6,006 bases of DNA from a bacterium (GTDB taxonomy: Bacteria; Atribacterota; Phoenicimicrobiia; Phoenicimicrobiales; Phoenicimicrobiaceae): positions 1 through 6,006 of the forward strand of contig JAHJOY010000125.1 in NCBI GenBank assembly GCA_018819665.1, in the 5' to 3' direction. Within the stretch, counting starts at the first letter, position 1; every line of letters starts with the position of its first letter. Shown here piece after piece: positions 5,294-6,006 of the stretch. A program made the translations under genes and the position numbers. The notes under the pieces were generated by a model. The model was not told the origin of the DNA. It ran no database searches and saw nothing but the letters and a program-made list of their open reading frames with translations.

Positions 5294-6006
5294 TTGACGG
5301 AAAGATTATATTGTCAAGATTCTTATTTAAAAGAATTTAAAGCTAAAGTCTTGAAGAAGATAAAAATAAATAATCGGTCGGCAGTTATTCTGGATGAAAC
5401 CGCTTTTTATCCTACCTCTGGAGGCCAACCCTACGATAAAGGAGTTATCCAGGATGTTCCAGTTGTTGAAGTTGTAGAAGAAGGCGATGAGATAATTCAT
5501 ATTTTAAAAAAAGAGCTAAAAGAGAAAATAAATTCCGAAGTGGTCGGAAAGGTGGATTGGAAGAGAAGGTTTGACCATATGCAGCAACACTTGGGGCAGC
5601 ATATCTTATCCGGGGCTTTGATGAAGTTATGGAGTGTTGAAACCGTATCTTTTCATTTAGGAGAAGAAGTTTGTACTTTGGATATTGCAAAAGAAAAGCT
5701 AACTGAAAAGGAAGCCAAAAAAGCAGAGGAATGTGCCAATGAAATTATCTTTGATAATAGACCGGTAAAGTGCTATTTTGTGGAGGGAGAAGAGGAGTTT
5801 AAGGGATTAAATTTGAGGAAAGTACCTGAAAAAACGGGAAAGATAAGGATAATTGAAGTGGAAGATTTCGACCTTTCTGCCTGTGGAGGAACTCACTGTC
5901 GGACAACCGGAGAAGTGGGGCTGATCAAGGTTACTAAATGGGAAAAGAGAGGAGAAAAAATCCGTCTGGAGTTTATCTGCGGAAGGCGTGCCTGGAAAGA
6001 TTATTT
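5294..6006 (+). CDS. alaX: Alanyl-tRNA editing protein AlaX, 3' end missing
   Basis: Trans-editing enzyme that hydrolyses mischarged Ser- or Gly-tRNA(Ala), related to the AlaRS editing domain. The frame starts at TTG 5294 and stays open for 237 codons to the window edge, so the gene is cut by the window and not broken. Visible parts are an N-terminal beta-barrel domain with the glycine-rich loop YPTSGGQPYDKG (39-50), then the editing core with both zinc motifs: HLGQH (His99, His103) and CGGTH (Cys197, His201). The region EFICGRRAWKDY at 226-237 resembles the segment that leads to the helical linker and DHHA1 domain of long AlaX proteins (about 390-400 residues), so the complete protein is probably the AlaX-L type; AlaX-M would end near here. 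No tRNA-synthetase catalytic domain precedes it, which excludes full AlaRS. It lies 12 nt after tatD with a good ribosome site, indicating co-transcription. Confidence 0.92.
   Translation, partial: MTERLYCQDSYLKEFKAKVLKKIKINNRSAVILDETAFYPTSGGQPYDKGVIQDVPVVEVVEEGDEIIHILKKELKEKINSEVVGKVDWKRRFDHMQQHLGQHILSGALMKLWSVETVSFHLGEEVCTLDIAKEKLTEKEAKKAEECANEIIFDNRPVKCYFVEGEEEFKGLNLRKVPEKTGKIRIIEVEDFDLSACGGTHCRTTGEVGLIKVTKWEKRGEKIRLEFICGRRAWKDY

Noticed and set aside
5445..5690. 81-codon - strand frame near the right end
   Set aside because: It lies antisense to the alaX reading frame, which has both zinc motifs; the + strand gene explains the openness.
1..6006. Defence system, CRISPR array, mobile element or RNA gene
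   Set aside because: No arrayed repeats, transposase, integrase, terminal inverted repeats or tRNA-like cloverleaf were seen; the genes belong to transport, hydrolase and tRNA-editing families.

Overview
The window is AT-rich bacterial DNA with all six recognisable genes on the + strand. Purine-rich Shine-Dalgarno sites, heavy use of AAA, GAA, AGA and ATA codons, and several TTG/GTG starts suggest a low-GC Gram-positive-like lineage (Clostridia or a neighbouring anaerobic phylum). No rRNA or other phylogenetic marker is present, so this placement is an inference.

Layout. Positions 1-199 are non-coding and hold a candidate promoter element and the leader of the first operon. Positions 200-3585 are a compact three-gene ABC-2 exporter operon: a DrrA/LnrL-type ATPase, a permease starting 1 nt after it, and a second permease whose TTG start lies inside the end of the first permease gene. 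The two permeases are clearly paralogous and probably form a heterodimer driven by two copies of the ATPase. Positions 3586-3796 hold a weak terminator-like hairpin, a tandem 10-bp repeat, a good -10 box and a near-perfect ribosome binding site. Positions 3797-4357 encode a membrane-anchored UPF0145/YbjQ-domain protein as a single-gene unit. Positions 4358-4507 are intergenic with a weak hairpin and one -10-like box. Positions 4508-5281 encode a complete TatD-family metal-dependent hydrolase. From 5294 to the right edge runs the first 237 codons of an AlaX-type alanyl-tRNA editing protein, cut off by the window end.

How the genes relate. The ABC genes form one functional unit, probably exporting or conferring resistance to a hydrophobic compound or lipid; the substrate cannot be read from sequence. 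tatD and alaX are 12 nt apart and likely co-transcribed. Because some TatD-superfamily enzymes deacylate D-aminoacyl-tRNAs, the pair may be a small aminoacyl-tRNA proofreading unit, but this is only a hypothesis. The region upstream of the ABC operon and the region upstream of the YbjQ-domain gene share a similar A/T-run, AGGATTTT and -10-like arrangement, the most notable non-coding signal here. I see no CRISPR array, tRNA, insertion sequence or prophage gene, and no strong evidence for a wholly new system.
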